A program made the position numbers and the translations under genes. From positions 188,501 through 252,500 of the forward strand of contig DASPNR010000002.1 in the NCBI GenBank assembly GCA_035626395.1: a stretch of 64,000 nt of DNA, in the 5' to 3' direction. Source of the DNA: Candidatus Limnocylindrales bacterium (GTDB lineage Bacteria > Desulfobacterota > Binatia > UBA1149 > CAITLU01). The notes under the pieces are model-generated. The model was not told the DNA's origin. It was given only the letters and a program-made list of their open reading frames with translations, and ran no database searches. Below, in pieces: positions 37,811 through 47,126 of this stretch; position 1 is the first letter of the stretch; the number at the start of each line of letters is the position of its first letter.

Positions 37811-37884
37811 CGACGCAGGCTAACCGGGGATGCGGCCGCAGTCGATCATGCAAGGCCTTGAGCGTGGCTCGTTAGCGGCAGCGC

Positions 37885-38874
37885 TCACGGCAGCATGGCG
37901 GCAATGCGGGCGGCGGCGGCCCGTGCACCGTCGACGGGCGTAGCCGGCGGCGGCGGCGACTGCGACAGCGCATCGAGCGCGCGCGCCCACTCGCCGGCTG
38001 CCAGCGAGTCGCGATCGATGCGGGCGGTGCCGCTGCGGCCCGACAGCCATTGCTCGAGGACTTCGTTTTCCGGAAAGCCCGGCCGCGCAATGTAGAGAAA
38101 GCGGGCACGTGCGGCCGTGACGTCGCCGATCAGACCGTAGCCCGGCTTGCCGACGACGATGTCGCTGGCGGCAACCGCATCGACGTACGGCATATCGTCG
38201 GGAATGCGCACGACATCGCTGCGCGGGTCGCGGAGCGGCCAGGATCGCTCGAGGATGTAGCGGACATCGCGGCGCGGCGGCGGCAGCGTCACCAGCGAGC
38301 TCGAGCTCGCCCGCAGCGCCAGCAGCACCAGCCGCTCGCCGTTGCTCGCGCCGAGCCGCGAGCGGCACTGCTGGCGAGGCAGCGAGCTGGCGCGAGCGAT
38401 CATGCCGACGCACTGCCGCGCAGCGAATGCCGGCATCGGCGCCGATGGCGTGGCCTCCAGGAGCAGGTCTGCACGCGCGTAGCCGGCCGCCGCCGCAGCC
38501 GCCGCCTGGCGGTGCCCGAGACGGTCGTAGATCCAGTCCCAGGTGAAGTTGGCCAGAGCCACCGACGGAACGCCCGCGTGGGCCGAGGCCCGGAAAGCCA
38601 GCGGCGGCACGTCGCCAAGCACCAGATCGACACCGGCGCGCAGCCGCTCGGTCTCGCGCGCCAGCACGGCTTCGTGCTGCGTGGCCCATTCCCGCAGGCA
38701 CGCCGCGGTGGCGTTCGCGTCGACGGTGACGTCATCGGTCTGGACGATGCCGGCGTCGGTGGCGGCGTCGATCCAGGTCGTTTGCGACTGCAGCTGCGGC
38801 GGCCACAGCGAGGGCGCGATGGGCGAGACGAGCGTCAACCGCAGCGGGAAATGATCGAGAAGCTGCTCGAGCAC
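37885..38874 (-). CDS. Glycosyltransferase-like protein (GT-B fold, MGT/MurG-like); true start probably upstream
   Basis: The C-terminal half has the donor-binding pattern of UDP-sugar GT-B enzymes (VDAVAASDIVVGKPGYGLIGDV, then FPENEVLEQWL). From the first normal start, GTG 38874, the protein is 329 residues but lacks the first strand and glycine loop. The same frame continues upstream without a stop to about 38979 and encodes HLAVYVSRHGYGHLVRAGAV, exactly that missing part. No ATG, GTG or TTG exists there, only CTG (38958) and ATC (38940). The product may be translated from a rare start coupled to the hesB stop at 38955. Acceptor unknown. Confidence 0.75.
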   Translation of the reverse strand: MLEQLLDHFPLRLTLVSPIAPSLWPPQLQSQTTWIDAATDAGIVQTDDVTVDANATAACLREWATQHEAVLARETERLRAGVDLVLGDVPPLAFRASAHAGVPSVALANFTWDWIYDRLGHRQAAAAAAAGYARADLLLEATPSAPMPAFAARQCVGMIARASSLPRQQCRSRLGASNGERLVLLALRASSSSLVTLPPPRRDVRYILERSWPLRDPRSDVVRIPDDMPYVDAVAASDIVVGKPGYGLIGDVTAARARFLYIARPGFPENEVLEQWLSGRSGTARIDRDSLAAGEWARALDALSQSPPPPATPVDGARAAAARIAAMLP

Positions 38875-38954
38875 TGCCCCGGCACGGACCAGATGCCCGT
38901 AGCCATGGCGCGAGACGTAGACGGCCAGATGCCGGTGGATCGGGAAGGCCGGGC

Positions 38955-39314
38955 TCAGTCTTCGGCCGCCGCGAAGGATGCGCCGCAGCCGCAGCTATGG
39001 GAGGCGTTGGGGTTGACGAACTTCAGCCCGGCGCCGTGAAGCCCGTCGGTGTAGTCGAGCACCGTTCCGCGCAGCAGCTCGGCGCTGTCGCCATCGACGA
39101 AGACCGCCAGCGCACCGACGGTGTAGGTGAGATCGCCTTCCTTGGGTGCGGCCGCGAACTTGATGGAGTACTCGTAGCCGGAGCATCCGCCCTTCACCAC
39201 CGACAGACGCAGGCCGTAGTCAGGGCCGTGCCCCTCGGCAGCGCGCGCGGCCACGACCTTGTCGATGGCTTTGGGGGTCAGTTGGACGATAGGCTCGGTG
39301 ACGAAATCGCTCAT
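38955..39314 (-). CDS. HesB/IscA/ErpA-type iron-sulfur carrier
   Basis: A-type carriers hold and pass on Fe-S clusters. The protein is 119 residues from the ATG at 39314 and has the three conserved cysteines: one in KGGCSGYEY and two in the C-terminal SCGCG. The frame upstream to 39452 is not supported. The neighbour in the opposite direction is queG, itself a 4Fe-4S enzyme, and nadA (4Fe-4S) follows it, so a carrier here makes sense. Confidence 0.93.
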   Translation of the reverse strand: MSDFVTEPIVQLTPKAIDKVVAARAAEGHGPDYGLRLSVVKGGCSGYEYSIKFAAAPKEGDLTYTVGALAVFVDGDSAELLRGTVLDYTDGLHGAGLKFVNPNASHSCGCGASFAAAED

Positions 39315-39348
39315 GACACAGCGTGCTGACTCTAGCATCGAATCGCCC

Positions 39349-40530
39349 GTGCGCAATGATCGGCGTGCAGCGCGATCGAGGCCGCTCTCCGGCGTCGAGG
39401 ACATCCTGCGAGCGGAGGCCCGTCGCCTCGGCTTCGTTGCCTGCGGGATCACGGACGCGGAGGATCTCGATTGCGGACCGACTCTCGAGCAGTGGCTGCA
39501 GTCGCAGCGTCACGGGCTCATGGACTACCTGGCGTCGCAGCCGATGCAGCGGGTGCAGCCGGCGGCTCGCCTGCCCGGCGCGCGATCGGTCGTCGTCGTG
39601 GCCTGGCCCTATGCGCTGCCGGCGGCGCCCGATCCGCACTGGCGGCAGCGCTTGACCGGCCGCATCGCCGCGTACGCGGCCGGCACCGACTACCACACGC
39701 ACATTGCAGAAAAGCTGGAGCTTCTGGCCCGTTTTCTGCGCCAGGCAACCGGCTGCGAGGCGGTCGCACACGTCGATGCCGGGCCGCTGGTCGAAAAGGA
39801 TCTGGCGCGGCGAGCGGGCCTGGGCTGGTACGGTCGCAACACGAACCTGCTCATGCAGAACGCCGGCTCGTCGTTTCTTCTCGGCTGCCTGGTCACGACC
39901 GCCGACCTTGCGGCCGATGCGCCTTTCACCGCCGACCACTGCGGTACCTGCCGCGCGTGCGTGCCGGCATGTCCGACCGGCGCGCTCGACGATGGGCCGA
40001 CCATCGATGCGCGGCTGTGCATCTCCTACCTGACCATCGAGCTGCGCGGGCCGGTGCCGCCTGCGCTGCGTGAGCGCGTCGGCAACTGGATCTTCGGCTG
40101 CGACCTGTGTCAGGAGCCGTGTCCGTGGACTCCTGCCTCGCCGGTCACCCACGCTTTTCTGCAGCCCTATCTGCCGGGGCTTCTGGAGCTGACGCCGCAG
40201 CAGTTCCGCGAGACGTACGCAGGAACCGCGGTGATGCGGGCCAAGCGGCGTGGCCTGGCACGCAATGCCGCGGTTGCGCTCGGCAACACCGCCAACCCGG
40301 CGGCCGTGCCGAGCCTGGCTCGCGCGCTGCGCGAGCATGATGAGCCGCTGGTGCGCGCGCACTGCGCCTGGGCGCTGGGGCGACTGGCTGGAGCCGAAGC
40401 GGGTGCCGCACTCGAGCAGGCGCGCAAGCGCGAGCAGGTGCCGCCGGTGAAATCGGAGATCGACGAGGCGATCACGACGCTGCGCCAATCCGGGTCGAAG
40501 ATCCAACCTGGCCACGATCGGGTGGCTTGA
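39349..40530 (+). CDS. queG: Epoxyqueuosine reductase
   Basis: QueG reduces epoxyqueuosine to queuosine in tRNA, using cobalamin and two 4Fe-4S clusters. The protein carries the catalytic region VDAGPLVEKDLARRAGLGWYGRNTN, the first cluster CGTCRACVPACP, the second CDLCQEPCPW, and a C-terminal HEAT-like part (RNAAVALGNTANPAAVPSL). The start is open: GTG 39349 (393 residues) matches the domain start best, while ATG 39313 would share its CATG with the divergent hesB start. tgt and queA, the preceding steps, lie at 46-48 kb. Confidence 0.94.
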   Translation: MRNDRRAARSRPLSGVEDILRAEARRLGFVACGITDAEDLDCGPTLEQWLQSQRHGLMDYLASQPMQRVQPAARLPGARSVVVVAWPYALPAAPDPHWRQRLTGRIAAYAAGTDYHTHIAEKLELLARFLRQATGCEAVAHVDAGPLVEKDLARRAGLGWYGRNTNLLMQNAGSSFLLGCLVTTADLAADAPFTADHCGTCRACVPACPTGALDDGPTIDARLCISYLTIELRGPVPPALRERVGNWIFGCDLCQEPCPWTPASPVTHAFLQPYLPGLLELTPQQFRETYAGTAVMRAKRRGLARNAAVALGNTANPAAVPSLARALREHDEPLVRAHCAWALGRLAGAEAGAALEQARKREQVPPVKSEIDEAITTLRQSGSKIQPGHDRVA

Positions 40531-40561
40531 CCCCGCGCCATCGCGGAGCCACCTTGCGGAA

Positions 40562-41566
40562 ATGGGCATCGCGCAAGGCCGTCCTGCCGAAGAGCTGTTC
40601 GAGCAGTTTCGCGCGCTCGGGCAGGAAACCGTCTACGACGCCGAGAGCTGCAAGCGCATCGAAGCGCTGGTGGCCGAGATCCAGGAGCTCAAGCGCGAGA
40701 AGAACGCGGTCATTCTGGCGCATAACTACCAGCGGCCGGAGATCTTCGAGGTCGCCGACTTCGTCGGTGATTCGCTCGAGCTGGCGCGCCACGGACGCGA
40801 CGTCGCACAGGACACCATCGTGCTGTGCGGGGTCCATTTCATGGCGGAAACGGCCAAGATCCTTTCGCCGCAGAAGCGGGTGCTGATCCCGGATGCGCGT
40901 GCAGGATGCTCTCTTGCCGAGAGCGTGGACGCGGACGCGCTGGTGGAGCGCCGCGACGAGCTTCGCAAGGTGTTCCCGGACCTCAAGGTCGTCTCCTACG
41001 TCAATACGACGGCGGCGGTGAAGGCGGTGACGGACGTCTGCTGCACGTCGTCGAACGCGGTCAAGATCGTCAACGCCGTTGACGCCGACAACATCCTGTT
41101 CGTGCCGGATCGCAACCTGGCAGCCTACGTCTCGCAGAACACGACCAAGAACGTGATCGCGTGGGACGGAGACTGTTACGTGCACCAGCAGATCCGTCCC
41201 GACGTCATCCGCAAGGTGCGCGAGGCGCATCCGGGCATCCGCGTCGTCGCGCACCCCGAATGCCGCCGCGACGTGCTCGAGGAGGCGGATGCGGTGCTGT
41301 CCACCAGCGGCATGATCAAGTACGCCAAGGAGACGGAGGCGCCCGAGTTCCTCATCGTCACCGAGTGCGGCCTCTCCGACCGCCTGCTCATGGAGGTTCC
41401 CGAGAAGCGCTTCTACAAGGCGTGCCAGCTGTGCCGTTACATGAAGATGATCACCCTCGAAGGCACGCGCGACTCCCTCGTCCACGACAAGGACGAGGTC
41501 ATCCTCAGTCCGCAGCTGTGCGAGCAGGCGCGGCGTTCGCTGGACCGGATGCTCGAGCTGAGCTGA
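40562..41566 (+). CDS. nadA: Quinolinate synthase A
   Basis: NadA condenses iminoaspartate with dihydroxyacetone phosphate to quinolinate, using a 4Fe-4S cluster. The 334-residue protein has the AVILAHNYQRPEIFEVADFVGDSLEL start of the first domain, LIPDARAGCSLAE, TSSNAVKIV, and CQLCRYMKMITLE. Three cysteines suited to cluster binding are present, one per domain. It follows queG by 31 bases in the same direction. nadC is not in the window. Confidence 0.96.
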   Translation: MGIAQGRPAEELFEQFRALGQETVYDAESCKRIEALVAEIQELKREKNAVILAHNYQRPEIFEVADFVGDSLELARHGRDVAQDTIVLCGVHFMAETAKILSPQKRVLIPDARAGCSLAESVDADALVERRDELRKVFPDLKVVSYVNTTAAVKAVTDVCCTSSNAVKIVNAVDADNILFVPDRNLAAYVSQNTTKNVIAWDGDCYVHQQIRPDVIRKVREAHPGIRVVAHPECRRDVLEEADAVLSTSGMIKYAKETEAPEFLIVTECGLSDRLLMEVPEKRFYKACQLCRYMKMITLEGTRDSLVHDKDEVILSPQLCEQARRSLDRMLELS

Positions 41567-41641
41567 CGCCGCGGCGCATTGCGGCATACTCGCCCGGGCG
41601 GTGCGACGCACGCGTCGGCGAACTTGCGAACACTTAGGGAA

Positions 41642-41670
41642 TTGGAAGCCGGCAAACGGCCCCATACAAT
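41642..41670 (+). promoter_or_regulatory. Sigma-70-like promoter of the 41.7 kb unknown gene
   Basis: TTGGAA (41642-41647) and TACAAT (41665-41670) are 17 bases apart, matching consensus at four and five of six. This is one of the best promoters I see in the window. The start would fall near 41677. Confidence 0.6.
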
Positions 41671-41671
41671 A

Positions 41672-41696
41672 TCCTCCACCAAGGGTTGATGGAGGA
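41672..41696. repeat. 7-base inverted repeat at the transcription start
   Basis: TCCTCCA (41672-41678) and TGGAGGA (41690-41696) are perfect arms 11 bases apart. The right arm contains GGAGG, the likely ribosome site. Because the expected transcript begins within the left arm, an operator is more likely than an RNA hairpin. Confidence 0.5.
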
Positions 41697-42282
41697 CGTT
41701 GTCTTGGACTCGGAAGGATCAGACGTCTCGGCCCGCCTGCTGCTTGCGGAGCTGGTTCATCAGGCTCTGGCGCGCACCGCGGTATCCACCACCGATCTCA
41801 CCGAAAGCTATCTGGCCGGCCTGCTGGCCGACTTCCTGCGCAGCGAGCCCGACCGCCTCGGGCAGACCTTCGGCGTGGAGTGGCTGCGTGCGGCGTCGCT
41901 GCCGCCGATGGAGCGTTACCGTCGCCTGAAGGACATCGCCGATACCACGCTGTTCCTATCGGGCGTCTTCGCCGACTACGTCGAAGGCACGCTGACCGGC
42001 GCCGACTATTTCTCGCAGCTCGGCAGCCGCGCCTATCTCGACCTCGGCGATCTCGGCAACAACGAGCGGGACGCGTTTTCGGAGACCTACCACGACCTCG
42101 GGCGCCGCTTCGAAGACTTCGCCGCGGTCCTGGCCGTGGTCGCCGACCGAAACCTCTTCCCCGCCAACGACCGTGTCCTCGGCATCTACCGAAGCTGGCT
42201 GGAAAGCGGCTCCAAGCGAACCGCCCGCCGCCTCTACCATCTGGGAGTCATCCCGCAACGCCCGTCCAACCGTCAGAACTGA
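41689..42282 (+). CDS. Unknown protein, about 197 residues
   Basis: I do not recognise a family. The product is mostly helical, acidic at the N-terminus, without signal peptide, membrane segment or cysteine cluster. It contains ESYLAGLLADFLR, a GVEWLRAASLPPMERYRRLKDIADTTLFLSGVF stretch and DYFSQLGSRAYLDL, which looks like a soluble regulatory or adaptor domain. ATG 41689 overlaps the GGAGG; a TTG at 41704 has that GGAGG at an ideal 8-base spacing, so translation may start there. It has its own promoter and stands between nadA and the convergent methyltransferase gene. Confidence 0.75.
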   Translation: MEDVVLDSEGSDVSARLLLAELVHQALARTAVSTTDLTESYLAGLLADFLRSEPDRLGQTFGVEWLRAASLPPMERYRRLKDIADTTLFLSGVFADYVEGTLTGADYFSQLGSRAYLDLGDLGNNERDAFSETYHDLGRRFEDFAAVLAVVADRNLFPANDRVLGIYRSWLESGSKRTARRLYHLGVIPQRPSNRQN

Positions 42283-42355
42283 CGAGACGGCGAGAAGCCG
42301 ATGGCGCCGCGCGAACCGGCGGCCATCGGCGTCTGTGGCGATCGACCAGCGGCCG

Positions 42356-43141
42356 CTATCGTCGTCCGTCGGCCGATTCCGCTGAAGCGTTGGGTGCCTT
42401 GCGCGCCTGGACGATCGTGAACAGCGACCATGGCGACGTCTTGTAGCGCTTCTCCAGCACCATCACGCCTGGGTCCAGAATCTCGTGCAGCCGCAGCCGC
42501 GTGCTCCATCCGAGATAACGCGTGATCGGATCGATGCGATCGACGACGAAGCGCACCAGCGCGCGCTCGCTCGAGAAGTGGTTGATGATGACGATCTTGC
42601 CGCCCGGCTTGCACACCCGCACCATCTCGTCGACCATCGCCTTGGGGTCGGGGACCACGGTCACGACGTGAAATGCCATGACGTAGTCGAAGCTCTCGTC
42701 GGGGAACTCCAGATGCAGCGCATCCATCTGCCGCAGATGGATGTGCGCGTGGCGTCGCGGGTCCATCTTCTGCTGGGCGTGGTCGAGCATGTCCTGCGAC
42801 AGATCGATGCCGGTCACGTCGCTGTGCGAGGGATAGGCGTCTAGCGACAGGCCGGTGCCGATGCCGACCTCCAGCACCCTGGCGCCCGGAGGGATGTTCA
42901 GGCCTTTGATGACCAGATCGATGCGTTCGGCAAAGACGCGGGTGAAGACGTGGTCGTAGATGCCGGACAGGTCCGAGTAGATCCGGCTCCGGTGCGGAAG
43001 CTCCTTGGCGCGCTGGCCGTTGGCCGCGTTTCCCTTGCTGGTGTCCAAGGTTGAGCCTGCTGCCTTTCGCGACGACACCTGCCTATACGCACGGCGTCCT
43101 TCTCTCAACCCGAACGGACTTCCGGACCGCTGCGCTTTCAT
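42356..43141 (-). CDS. Class I SAM-dependent methyltransferase (PmtA/UbiE-like)
   Basis: The SAM site is VLEVGIGTGLSLDAYP, followed by VTGIDLSQDML, the acidic-loop region HLRQMDALHLEFPDESFDYVMAF and the post-motif GGKIVIINHF. The IYDHVF start and the overall pattern resemble bacterial phosphatidylethanolamine N-methyltransferases, but ubiquinone-type or other lipid methyltransferases cannot be excluded. The ATG at 43141 overlaps the secF stop (ATGA) and has AAGGA five bases upstream, so it is coupled to secDF. The first 60 residues are not conserved. Confidence 0.85.
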   Translation of the reverse strand: MKAQRSGSPFGLREGRRAYRQVSSRKAAGSTLDTSKGNAANGQRAKELPHRSRIYSDLSGIYDHVFTRVFAERIDLVIKGLNIPPGARVLEVGIGTGLSLDAYPSHSDVTGIDLSQDMLDHAQQKMDPRRHAHIHLRQMDALHLEFPDESFDYVMAFHVVTVVPDPKAMVDEMVRVCKPGGKIVIINHFSSERALVRFVVDRIDPITRYLGWSTRLRLHEILDPGVMVLEKRYKTSPWSLFTIVQARKAPNASAESADGRR

Positions 43142-44061
43142 GCCTTTCCTTGGCTGGGGGCGCCACCCTTCCACAGCTCCACGATGGGGCTGGCAATGAA
43201 GATCGAGGAATAGGTGCCGATGAGCAGGCCGACGATCAGGGTATAGGCGAAGGCGTGGATGACCCCGCCCCCGATGAAGAAAAGAACCACCAGCACCATG
43301 AAGGTGGTGCCGCCGGTCAGAACGGTGCGCGAGAGCGTTTCGTTGAGGCTGCGGTTGATGAGGTGGCGCAGGTCCTCCTTGGGCGACTCGAACATGTTCT
43401 CCCGGATGCGGTCGGAGACCACCACGGTGTCGTTGACCGAGTAGCCGACGCAGGTGAGCAGGGCCGCCACCACCGTCAGGTCCACCTCGAAGTTGGCCAG
43501 CGCCAGCGCCGATACCGTCACCAGGACGTCGTGGAACAAGGCCACCGCAGCGCCCACGCCGAAGCGCAGGTCGAAGCGGAAGGCGATGTAGATGCCCATG
43601 ATGACGGTGGATGCGAGCACCGACAGGATGCCGCGCTGGCGAAGGTCGGCGCCGACTTTGGGGCCGACCATCTCCGTGCGCAGGTCGCGGAAGCTCTTGT
43701 CCGCAAACTTCGCCGCCAGCTTCTCCTTGATCTGCTGTCCGGTCCCCTGCGCCAGCGATTCATCCGTGACCGCGAGGCGCAGCAGGTATTCGCCGGGCTG
43801 GTTGCCGAAGTCCTGCACGGACGCGCCTTCGGCGGCCTCGCCGAGCTCGTCGACCGCGGCGCGCATCTCCGAGATCGTCACCGAAGGGTCGACGCCGACG
43901 TGCAGCAGAAGGCCGCCGGTGAAGTCGATGCCGTAATTGGGGCCGCCGCGCGCGAACAGCACGATGAGGCCGAGCACCGTCAGCACCGCGGAGAACGCGA
44001 ACGCGTACGGGCGCAGCTTCATGAAGTCGATGCGAGTGTCGGGTTTGATGAGCTCGAACAT
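43138..44061 (-). CDS. secF: Protein translocase subunit SecF
   Basis: SecF works with SecD in proton-driven, late protein export through SecYEG. The 307-residue protein has six predicted helices, the YGIDFTGGLLLHV segment in the first periplasmic domain, and DTVVVSDRIREN followed by NRSLNETLSRT in the second half, all family signatures. GAGGAGG-like purines precede the ATG. It follows secD by 11 bases. Confidence 0.97.
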   Translation of the reverse strand: MFELIKPDTRIDFMKLRPYAFAFSAVLTVLGLIVLFARGGPNYGIDFTGGLLLHVGVDPSVTISEMRAAVDELGEAAEGASVQDFGNQPGEYLLRLAVTDESLAQGTGQQIKEKLAAKFADKSFRDLRTEMVGPKVGADLRQRGILSVLASTVIMGIYIAFRFDLRFGVGAAVALFHDVLVTVSALALANFEVDLTVVAALLTCVGYSVNDTVVVSDRIRENMFESPKEDLRHLINRSLNETLSRTVLTGGTTFMVLVVLFFIGGGVIHAFAYTLIVGLLIGTYSSIFIASPIVELWKGGAPSQGKA

Positions 44062-44072
44062 CGGCTCCCTCC

Positions 44073-45641
44073 TCAGATGCTGGCGGCTGCTCTGGGCCGC
44101 AGATAGGCGACCAGCTCGTGAATGGCACGGGAGCAGAACACGGCGGAATACATCGTGGTCAGGATTCCGATGCAGAGCGTGAGCGCGAAACCTTTGACGG
44201 GTCCCGAGCCGAACTGGAACAGGATGAGCCCGGCCAGGAACGTAGTGACGTTCGAATCGATGATCGCCGGCAGCGCGCGGCTGTAGCCAGCCTCCAGCGC
44301 GGCGTGCGGTCCGCGCCCGGCGCGCAGCTCCTCGCGGATGCGCTCGTTGATCAGCACGTTGGCGTCGACCGCCATGCCGATGGTCAGCACGATTCCCGCA
44401 ATGCCCGGCAGGGTCAGCACGCCGCGGAACAGCGCCAGTGCCGCCAGCAGCAGGATGACGTTGATGAGCAGCGCAAGATCGGCCACCCCGCCGGCGAGCC
44501 GATAGTACAGGAGCATCGACAGGATCGTCAGCGCGCCTCCGACGATGAAGGAGCGCATGCCGGCGCGGATCGAATCCTGCCCCAGCGACGGTCCGACCGT
44601 GCGCTCCTCGGCGATCGTCACCGGCGCCGGCAGTGCGCCGGCGCGAAGGACGATGGCGAGGTCGCGCGCCTCGTCCAGACTGAAATTGCCGGTGATGATG
44701 GCGCGGCCGCCGCCGATGCGTTCGTTGATCCGCGGCGCGCTCTGCACCTTGCCATCCAGCACGATGGCAAGCAGGCGGCCGACGTTGTCGCCGGTGATGC
44801 GCTCGAACAGGCTGGCTCCGGGGCCATTGAGCGTGATCGCGACGTAGGGCGCTTCGCCCATCTCGCCGGGCCGGTGGCGGGCGTCCGAGATGACCTCGCC
44901 GCTCATCAGGATGGTCGGCTCCAGGAAATAGGTCTGCTCGCGCGGACGCTGCGTGACCGGATCGATCTCGGCGCCCTGCGCGCGAACGACGCCGGGCTTC
45001 TGCGGGTCGTCGGCGACGAGCTGGAACTGGAGCTGGGCGGTGCGGCCGATCAGGCTCTTGGCCCGGGCGACGTCCTGAACGCCCGGCAGCTGGATGAGAA
45101 TGGCGTCCTCGCCCTGCTTCTGGATCGTCGGCTCGGCCACGCCGAACTGGTCGACGCGGTTGCGGATGGTCTCCAGGGCCTGATCGACGGCCAGCGTTCT
45201 GACCTCCTCGATCGCGTCAGGATGCAGCTTGTACTGCAGTCGCCCGCCGGCCGGCGCCCCGGTGGGCTGAAGGTTGCCGTAGCGGTCGGCAACCAGCCTC
45301 TCCATCTCGCCGACCTTGGCATCGCCGACCACGCCGAAGCTGAGACCGTCATGCCCCTCGCGCTTCCAGTCGCGCGTGGCGATCTCCGCCTCGCGCGCCG
45401 CGCGACGCAGGTCCTCGATGGTCCGGTCCACCGAGTTCTCTACGGCCTTCTCGGTCTGCACCTCCAGCACCAGATGAATGCCACCGCGCAGGTCCAGGCC
45501 GAGGGGAATCGGATCGCTTGGCAGGAAGGACTTCCACCACTGCGGCAGCTCGCCACCGGTAAAGCTCGGTACCAGTGCCATGATGCCGATCAGCACGCTG
45601 GCCGCGATGGTCAGCAGCCGCAACAACAGTCCCCGGTCCAC
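44073..45641 (-). CDS. secD: Protein translocase subunit SecD
   Basis: The 522-residue inner-membrane protein has one N-terminal helix, a large periplasmic region beginning LGLDLRGGIHLVLEV, then five helices with GMAVDANVLINERIREELR and the FQFGSGPVKGFALTL segment of the family. The start is a GTG at 45641 with AGGAGG eight bases upstream. It lies just after the yajC stop. Confidence 0.97.
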   Translation of the reverse strand: MDRGLLLRLLTIAASVLIGIMALVPSFTGGELPQWWKSFLPSDPIPLGLDLRGGIHLVLEVQTEKAVENSVDRTIEDLRRAAREAEIATRDWKREGHDGLSFGVVGDAKVGEMERLVADRYGNLQPTGAPAGGRLQYKLHPDAIEEVRTLAVDQALETIRNRVDQFGVAEPTIQKQGEDAILIQLPGVQDVARAKSLIGRTAQLQFQLVADDPQKPGVVRAQGAEIDPVTQRPREQTYFLEPTILMSGEVISDARHRPGEMGEAPYVAITLNGPGASLFERITGDNVGRLLAIVLDGKVQSAPRINERIGGGRAIITGNFSLDEARDLAIVLRAGALPAPVTIAEERTVGPSLGQDSIRAGMRSFIVGGALTILSMLLYYRLAGGVADLALLINVILLLAALALFRGVLTLPGIAGIVLTIGMAVDANVLINERIREELRAGRGPHAALEAGYSRALPAIIDSNVTTFLAGLILFQFGSGPVKGFALTLCIGILTTMYSAVFCSRAIHELVAYLRPRAAASI

Positions 45642-45644
45642 TCT

Positions 45645-46010
45645 TCAGTCCTCCTTCTTCTTGCGGCCGGCCTTGTCCACGGCGGCGATCTTGCTCCGAT
45701 CCTGCTGGACGACCACGCGCGGCGAGCCGCTGATCTCCAGGCTGACGTCGTTCTCGCGCAGCTCGACGATCTTGCCGTAGATGCCGCCGTTGGTGACGAC
45801 GCGGTCGCCGATGGCCAGGTCCGCCAGCATCTGCTCGTGCTCTCGGGCTTTTTGCTGCTGCGGGCGAATGAGCAGGAAATAGAAGACGCCGAGAATGAGG
45901 ACGAGCGGGATGAGCTGCGTGAAGGCATCTGCGCCGGGCGCCTGGGCCAGCACCAGCTCGACGGCTGGCGGCGCATTCATCTCCAGGGCCAGCTCTGGCG
46001 CGCTAAGCAT
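45645..46010 (-). CDS. yajC: Preprotein translocase subunit YajC
   Basis: A 121-residue single-span membrane protein of the SecDF-YajC complex: a hydrophobic helix PLVLILGVFYFLLIRPQQQKAREHE, then the soluble domain with LAIGDRVVTNGGIYGKI. The ATG at 46010 has GAGGAGG six bases upstream. The start overlaps the tgt stop by 8 bases, giving the common tgt-yajC-secD-secF order. Confidence 0.95.
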   Translation of the reverse strand: MLSAPELALEMNAPPAVELVLAQAPGADAFTQLIPLVLILGVFYFLLIRPQQQKAREHEQMLADLAIGDRVVTNGGIYGKIVELRENDVSLEISGSPRVVVQQDRSKIAAVDKAGRKKKED

Positions 46011-47126
46011 CGGTACCTCCTCGATAACGAGCACGGAAGGCCGTGCGGAACCCGTCGTACGCGTTCGCGGCCAGCGCAGCGCGTATGTCGGCCATCAGGC
46101 GTTGGTAGAAACGTACGTTGTGCAAGCTGCAGAGGATGGCTCCGAGCATCTCTCCGCGCTTTGCGAGGTGGTGAAGGTAACCGCGCGAAAAACCGTTGCA
46201 AGCTTCGCAGTCGCAGCCCTCTTCGAGCGGCTCGTCCACGCTGGCGTGGCAGGCGTTGCGGATCGAGAAGGGGCCCGAGCGCGTGAACAGGCTGCCGTTG
46301 CGGGCGTTGCGAGTGGGAAGGACGCAGTCGAAGAGGTCGTATCCCTGGCCGCACAGCTCGACCAGGTCCAGCGGCGTCCCCATGCCCATCATGTAACGAG
46401 GCTTGTCGTCGGGCAGCATCGCCACGCTGGCGGCGGCGGTGGCCATCGTCTCCTCGCGCGCCTCGCCGACCGAGAGGCCGCCGACGGCATAGCCGGGGAA
46501 GTCCAGCTCGATCAGCGCCTCGGCCGCTTCGCGACGGAGGTCCTCGAAGAGGCCGCCCTGCTGGATCGCAAAGATGGCCGTGCTCGCGTCCTCTCTCAGC
46601 GCCTGCCGGGTCCGGCGCGTCCAGCGCAGCGTCCGGGCTGCGCCGTCGGCCGCCGCCTTGCGATCGCCCGGCTTGGCCACGCACACGTCGAAGGCCATGC
46701 CGATGTCGACGCCCAGCCGGTACTCCAGGTCGACGACGCCCTCGGGCGTCATGCGCACGGGCGAGCCGTCCAGGTGCGAGCGGAAGACCGCGCCCTCCTC
46801 GTCGACCTTGACGCTGGCAGCCAGGCTGAAGACCTGGAATCCGCCGCTGTCGGTCAGGACCGGAGCGCTCCAGCCCATGAAGCGGTGGATGCCGCCGAGG
46901 CGCTCGATCGTCTCGACGCCCGGCCGCAGCGCCAGGTGGTAGGCATTGGAGAGCACCATCTGCACGCCCGCCTCCGAGAGCTGCCGCGGTGTCAGACCCT
47001 TGACCGTTCCGTACGTGCCCACCGGCATGAACGCCGGCGTGGCGACGCGCCCGTGCGCGAGCGTCAGCACGCCGGTGCGGCCGCCCGTCCGGTCGCGCGC
47101 GGTGATCTCGAAGCGCAGCCCGTGTC

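Noticed and set aside
41672..41696. RNA thermometer-like hairpin hiding the ribosome site
   Set aside because: The promoter at 41642-41670 would start transcription inside the left arm, so most of that arm would not be in the RNA. Kept as a possible operator instead.
44118..46286. 722-codon plus-strand frame opposite secD, yajC and the 3' end of tgt
   Set aside because: A shadow of secD, yajC and tgt; rich in Asp, His and Gln with no structure.
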